A stretch of DNA of 9,167 bases from Methanosarcina sp. GTDB lineage: Archaea > Halobacteriota > Methanosarcinia > Methanosarcinales > Methanosarcinaceae. The notes beneath the pieces are model-generated. The model did not search any database and was not told where the DNA came from. It saw only the letters and a program-made list of their open reading frames with translations. The translations under genes were made by a program, and so were the position numbers. Shown here one piece after another: positions 6,162-9,167 of this stretch. Within the stretch, counting starts at the first letter, position 1; every line of letters begins with the position of its first letter. The stretch is from positions 30,289-39,455 of the forward strand of contig DUGS01000205.1 in assembly GCA_013331265.1 (NCBI GenBank). The letters run 5' to 3'.

Positions 6162-8503
6162 TGGATCTCGGCCCCCTTTAGATTATTTGCTTTTTTTGGA
6201 GCCTGAATTCCTCTTCTTTTTTCCCTCCAGGTGTCCAGTAATGTGATAAGGGGCGGAAATACAAGGAAGGTTGCAACCAGTACGAGTACTATATCAATAA
6301 CTGTCACTGTCCCGAAGTCTCTTATTAAAGGAAAAGGAGATATCGTCAGAGCTGCAAACCCTCCAATAACCGTTGATCCTGATGCAAGAAGTGCGGCTCC
6401 GATACTGTTACTTGTCCTGTGTATAGCTTGCAGGGGTTCGGCTCCGTGATCTTTTTCTTCAAAGTATCTTTCCATCATGAGAACCGAGTACTCGCAACCT
6501 ATCCCAATGATAAGTGCTCCCATGGTTGCAGTCATAGGAGTGTAATCAATTTGCAGAAACTTCATTACCAGCCCTGACCAGCCAGTCACTATGAACATTG
6601 GAATAATGGCAGCCAGAGCCTTTAGCCAGTCCCTGTAAACCACCATAAGGCCTCCCAGAACAAGGAACAGCCCAAGATATGTCATAAAAATTCTTCCTTC
6701 TGTAAGTGCTCCCAGAACTTCAATATAGATCACTGAGTCCCCTGTGATCGTAACTGTGACACCCGGAGGAGCCTGCATCCACTGTATATCTTTCTGTATT
6801 ATTTTGGTTAACTCTTCAACCCCTTCGGTCTTTATGTCGGAAACGGCATTTCCAATGTTAAAATTTAAAAGAAGCATATTTTTGCCGTACACATATCTGT
6901 CCTTCTGGGATTCAGGAATTTTATCATATATTGCCTCAATTTCATCCTTAGTGTCCGGAATTGTGCCGCCGTTTAACTCCTTTACAAGAGGCACGATACT
7001 TGAAGCGCTTAAAATGTATCGCCTTTGAGTTTCATGTTCGCTGAACCTGTCAATCCACTTAAGAACTTCAGGGTCAGCATTATCCTTTACCTTTATTATG
7101 AGGTTAAGTTCATCAGTTCCCCCAATGATATCCTTCATATGTTCCAGGTTCAGAAGAGCTGGTAAGTTCTGGGGAACAAAAGTGTATATATCAGTCTCGA
7201 CACCCACAGACTCATCTGCATATATACCCCCGATACAGAGTAGAGTTGCAGTGCCAAGTACCAGTATACGGTTATTTATTGAAAAATCATTAATTTTTTC
7301 AAGAATCTGTTCTACAATGCTGGTTTTCGGCTTCCCGGAAGAAACATGCTCTGCATCTGTTTCTGCCGGTTTTGATTCTTTATTCCTTTTCCTCGACTGG
7401 CGTATTTTCGAGATATCATCGAAGGTGTAAACGGTAACTACCCCGACAAACATGGCTGCCAGATAGCACATTATTATGCCTATCGTGAGAAGTTTCCCAA
7501 AATCCTGTATCATGGGAACTGTAGATGTAAACAGAGAAACAAAGCCCAGAGCGGTCATGGAAAGAGCTATGAGTACGGCAGGTCCGGTGTGTTTCAGTGT
7601 TGTTATAATGGATATGGATTTGTTTCCTTCTTTATGCAGCTCTTCCTCAATTCTGTTATGAAACTGGATTGCATAATCAATACCAAGCCCTATGAGTACC
7701 GGAAAAGCTGCCATGGAAACCATTGATAGGGGAATCCCCAGAAAACCCATAGCTCCGAAAGTGTATATGATGCCAAGCAAAACAATCGGCAAAGGCAGCA
7801 GTTTCCATCGGACGTGCCGGAAAACAAGGCTTAGCACGATTACCATAAATACGGCAGCAAGCAAGAGTAGTGACCCCATACTCCTGCTCATCGCTTCGTT
7901 CATTTCAATCTGGAAAGCTGGATCACCTGTTACTTTGAGACTGTATGAAGGAGGAAAATTAGAAAACTTGACAGCTTCTCTGGTTGCCTCTAAAATTTCT
8001 TTTTGTTTGTCATCTGAGGTGGACCCTGACATTGTTACAGAGATCAACATATGTGTATCATCAGGGACTACTTTTGCGAATATCTGCGGATATCCATCAA
8101 TAATTGCCTTGATCTCTGCATCGGTCTCTGGTATCCTGGACTTTCCTGTTATCTGATAATTTATTTTCTTTATAATAGAAGCCGCACTTGTTGTCTCCAC
8201 AACCCCATCGGTGGACTGGAGTTGCTTTTCAAGCCGATCTACAGCTTTCATCAAATCCGCAGATTTTACCTCATTTCCTTCTATTATTACTACGAGAGAT
8301 TCGGTTCCAAATATGTTTAAGTAAAGGTGATCGTAGTCCTGGTAAAGCTTCGAATCTTTTCCTACAAAGGTCTCCGTTCCTGAGACCATATAAATTTCCT
8401 GTGCACCCTGCTTTGCTAATAAGATGAATAGGAAAAAGACAATAAGTATGACCAGGCGGTTATTATGGATAAATACCCCAAGCTTCTCAAAGACATTTTT
8501 AAT
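6158..8503 (-). CDS. RND-superfamily (MMPL / HAE3-type) exporter, non-canonical start
   Basis: 781 residues if started at ATT (8501-8503), or 743 from the first ATG (8387-8389). The protein has two halves of the same plan: one helix, a large extracytoplasmic loop, then five helices, as in archaeal HAE3 and MmpL/HpnN exporters, which move lipids or hydrophobic compounds using the ion gradient. In 781 numbering, helix 1 is about 17-30, loops about 31-205 and 430-600, and helix groups 210-360 and 604-755. The first half has the RND motif GLGIDYA (273-279); the second has GIGCEYS (667-673), with Glu in place of Asp. NNRILVLG before helix 7 mirrors NNRLVILI before helix 1, so the region upstream of the first ATG belongs to the protein. 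No ATG, GTG or TTG occurs between the in-frame stop (8525-8527) and 8389. It is the first gene of an operon with two COG1361 genes. Substrate unknown. Confidence 0.9.
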   Translation of the reverse strand: MKNVFEKLGVFIHNNRLVILIVFFLFILLAKQGAQEIYMVSGTETFVGKDSKLYQDYDHLYLNIFGTESLVVIIEGNEVKSADLMKAVDRLEKQLQSTDGVVETTSAASIIKKINYQITGKSRIPETDAEIKAIIDGYPQIFAKVVPDDTHMLISVTMSGSTSDDKQKEILEATREAVKFSNFPPSYSLKVTGDPAFQIEMNEAMSRSMGSLLLLAAVFMVIVLSLVFRHVRWKLLPLPIVLLGIIYTFGAMGFLGIPLSMVSMAAFPVLIGLGIDYAIQFHNRIEEELHKEGNKSISIITTLKHTGPAVLIALSMTALGFVSLFTSTVPMIQDFGKLLTIGIIMCYLAAMFVGVVTVYTFDDISKIRQSRKRNKESKPAETDAEHVSSGKPKTSIVEQILEKINDFSINNRILVLGTATLLCIGGIYADESVGVETDIYTFVPQNLPALLNLEHMKDIIGGTDELNLIIKVKDNADPEVLKWIDRFSEHETQRRYILSASSIVPLVKELNGGTIPDTKDEIEAIYDKIPESQKDRYVYGKNMLLLNFNIGNAVSDIKTEGVEELTKIIQKDIQWMQAPPGVTVTITGDSVIYIEVLGALTEGRIFMTYLGLFLVLGGLMVVYRDWLKALAAIIPMFIVTGWSGLVMKFLQIDYTPMTATMGALIIGIGCEYSVLMMERYFEEKDHGAEPLQAIHRTSNSIGAALLASGSTVIGGFAALTISPFPLIRDFGTVTVIDIVLVLVATFLVFPPLITLLDTWREKRRGIQAPKKANNLKGAEIQ
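8390..8503 (-). other. In-frame N-terminal helix of the exporter upstream of the first ATG
   Basis: These 38 codons continue the RND frame without a stop and read IKNVFEKLGVFIHNNR followed by a strongly hydrophobic segment (LVILIVFFLFILLA) and KQGAQEIY. This is the family's first transmembrane helix. The first codon here is ATT; a G-run at 8513-8518 sits 9 bases upstream and could serve as Shine-Dalgarno. A second ATT at 8519-8521 has no such site before it. Confidence 0.75.
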
Positions 8504-8555
8504 GACCGGATTCCCCCCAATTTTCTAAAAATAGTATCCATTGTCCCGAGGCTCT

Positions 8556-8576
8556 GTAAATTTAATATATATTTAC
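8556..8576 (-). promoter_or_regulatory. Promoter of the RND-COG1361 operon with palindrome
   Basis: On the - strand the AT-rich core TAAATATATATTAAA (8561-8575) is a strong TATA candidate. Transcription would begin about 25 bases on, near 8535-8540, giving a leader of about 35 bases before the ATT at 8503; this supports inclusion of the N-terminal helix in the mRNA. GTAAAT (8556-8561) and ATTTAC (8571-8576) form an inverted repeat around the TATA box, a plausible repressor site. Confidence 0.55.
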
Positions 8577-8598
8577 TTTTCAATTCTTGTATTTTGTG

Positions 8599-8610
8599 AA
8601 ATATAAATAA
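8599..8610 (+). promoter_or_regulatory. Candidate divergent TATA box
   Basis: AAATATAAATAA on the + strand. A transcription start about 25 bases downstream (near 8630) would precede the Shine-Dalgarno site and the small ORF at 8678. It stands about 25 bases from the operon's own TATA box and faces the other way. Confidence 0.35.
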
Positions 8611-8677
8611 GTATCAATCTTTCTCAGGCTCAAAAACTGTTTAATTTGTAAAAAAATTATAAAGGAGAGGAAATGCA

Positions 8678-8854
8678 ATGTTTGACTTTGATGTTCAAGA
8701 TAACCTCTCCCATGTGGTTTTCGTACTTCTCCTTGCTTTAAGGCATGCAAGGTGTAGACTTTCACCCCCTTTCCGATTCTACTTCTGGTGTGGGATAGGA
8801 AATTCTGTTCTGGAAATTCTGTTCTCTTTCATTTGGAATTATACAAAGAAATAA
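8678..8854 (+). CDS. Candidate small hydrophobic protein, divergent from the exporter operon
   Basis: A 58-codon ORF from ATG (8678-8680) to TAA (8852-8854). It is preceded by AAAGGAGAGG (8661-8670), a near-ideal Shine-Dalgarno site with 7 bases of spacing from its end, and further up by a TATA-like element. The product begins MFDFDVQDNLSHVV, with hydrophobic stretches at about residues 12-22 and 36-53, and ends NYTKK. I recognise no family. Against it: a 14-bp tandem duplication lies inside the frame, cysteines and arginines are scattered in a way typical of chance ORFs, and a second ATG at 8673 in another frame gives only 22 codons. If real, it could be a membrane microprotein linked to the exporter. 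Confidence 0.35.
   Translation: MFDFDVQDNLSHVVFVLLLALRHARCRLSPPFRFYFWCGIGNSVLEILFSFIWNYTKK
8798..8825. repeat. 14-bp tandem duplication
   Basis: GGAAATTCTGTTCT occurs exactly at 8798-8811 and 8812-8825. It lies within the candidate small ORF; 14 is not a multiple of three, so the duplication changes the frame if that ORF is real. Confidence 0.95.
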
Positions 8855-8940
8855 AATAACAAAGAACAAGAAAGGAAGTTGAGAAAAAGCTTTAACCTGA
8901 TTTGGCTGAAAAACGAGAACAGTTTAACTGGTTGTGTTGC

Positions 8941-8980
8941 CTCCATTTTCGCAACAATTGGCTCCATTTTCGCGACAATT
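8941..8980. repeat. 19-bp direct repeat, 21-bp period
   Basis: CTCCATTTTCGCAACAATT at 8941-8959 and CTCCATTTTCGCGACAATT at 8962-8980, 18 of 19 identical. The first copy also forms a GTTGC/GCAAC inverted repeat with bases 8936-8940. Confidence 0.9.
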
Positions 8981-9095
8981 ACCAAAAATTTTGATTTGTT
9001 ATGGGCTGGAACTGGGTATCGATTTCATGTAAATTGACCAAAATTTAAGATAGGTTTCTGGTGCAAAATCGATAGCTTTCGGGCAAGATAATTCC

Positions 9096-9127
9096 TTAAC
9101 CGATGACCAATTTAACCGATGACCAAT
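9096..9127. repeat. 16-bp tandem duplication
   Basis: TTAACCGATGACCAAT is repeated exactly at 9096-9111 and 9112-9127. Each copy contains GACCAAT, also found twice in the repeat at the S2P promoter. Confidence 0.95.
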
Positions 9128-9129
9128 GG

Positions 9130-9157
9130 AAATGTATTCGTTTAAATGTATTCGTTT
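9130..9157. repeat. 14-bp tandem duplication
   Basis: AAATGTATTCGTTT is repeated exactly at 9130-9143 and 9144-9157, two bases after the preceding 16-bp duplication. Confidence 0.95.
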
Positions 9158-9167
9158 GGAAGTTGAC

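Larger units (their letters stand above)
8855..9167. other. Gene-free right end with short duplications
   Basis: About 310 bases to the window edge. No ORF with a ribosome binding site was seen; the longest + strand candidate (ATG at 9001) has 15 codons. It contains three short direct repeats and may be the upstream region of a gene outside the window. Confidence 0.55.

Noticed and set aside
7692..8156. 154-codon + strand ORF and the other long + strand ORFs inside 4100-8430
   Set aside because: They are antisense to the RND and COG1361 genes, whose families are certain; such mirror frames are common and none has a plausible domain.
8494..8496. ATG just inside the exporter's N-terminal region as its start
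   Set aside because: It is in a different frame from the RND protein and reaches a stop after about 25 codons; using it would require a frameshift for which no signal is visible.
8580..8765. 61-codon - strand ORF overlapping the divergent promoter region
   Set aside because: It covers the + strand TATA box and the Shine-Dalgarno site, has no ribosome binding site of its own that I can see, and its product looks like a random translation of AT-rich DNA.

Overview
The window looks like chromosomal DNA of a methanogenic archaeon, most likely Methanosarcina or a close relative. The reasons are archaeal TATA-type promoters, G-rich Shine-Dalgarno sites, AT-rich intergenic stretches full of short duplications, and a set of membrane protein families common in Methanosarcinales: a TraB/PrgY protein, an S2P protease with CBS domains, COG1361 'S-layer domain' proteins and an archaeal HAE3-type RND exporter. 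The genus is an inference from family content and style; no rRNA or tRNA is present to prove it.

Layout. At the left edge a small two-helix membrane protein (DUF4405-like) runs on the + strand and converges on a TraB-family membrane protein (- strand) across a short gap holding a hairpin. Every other well-supported gene is on the - strand. About 600 bases of gene-free, repeat-rich DNA separate TraB from an S2P-type intramembrane metalloprotease with two CBS domains, which has its own promoter. Next comes a tightly packed three-gene operon, read right to left: an RND/MMPL exporter, then two paralogous membrane-anchored COG1361 proteins. The genes overlap by 4 and 8 bases, so translation is probably coupled. 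The operon promoter lies at about 8556-8576. Facing it on the + strand is a second TATA box and a 58-codon ORF with a very good Shine-Dalgarno site. The last 310 bases hold only short tandem duplications.

Function. The RND protein plus two exported, single-anchor, Ig-like COG1361 proteins would make a cell-envelope export or envelope-remodelling module working in the space between membrane and S-layer (inference). The S2P and TraB proteins are membrane hydrolase-type proteins that may serve membrane quality control or signalling, but nothing in the sequence ties them to the exporter.

The most notable point is the RND start. The reading frame continues 38 or more codons upstream of the first ATG and encodes the expected first transmembrane helix, but has no ATG, GTG or TTG there. 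Either a rare start codon (ATT at 8501-8503) is used, the start codon has mutated, or a truncated 11-helix protein is made.
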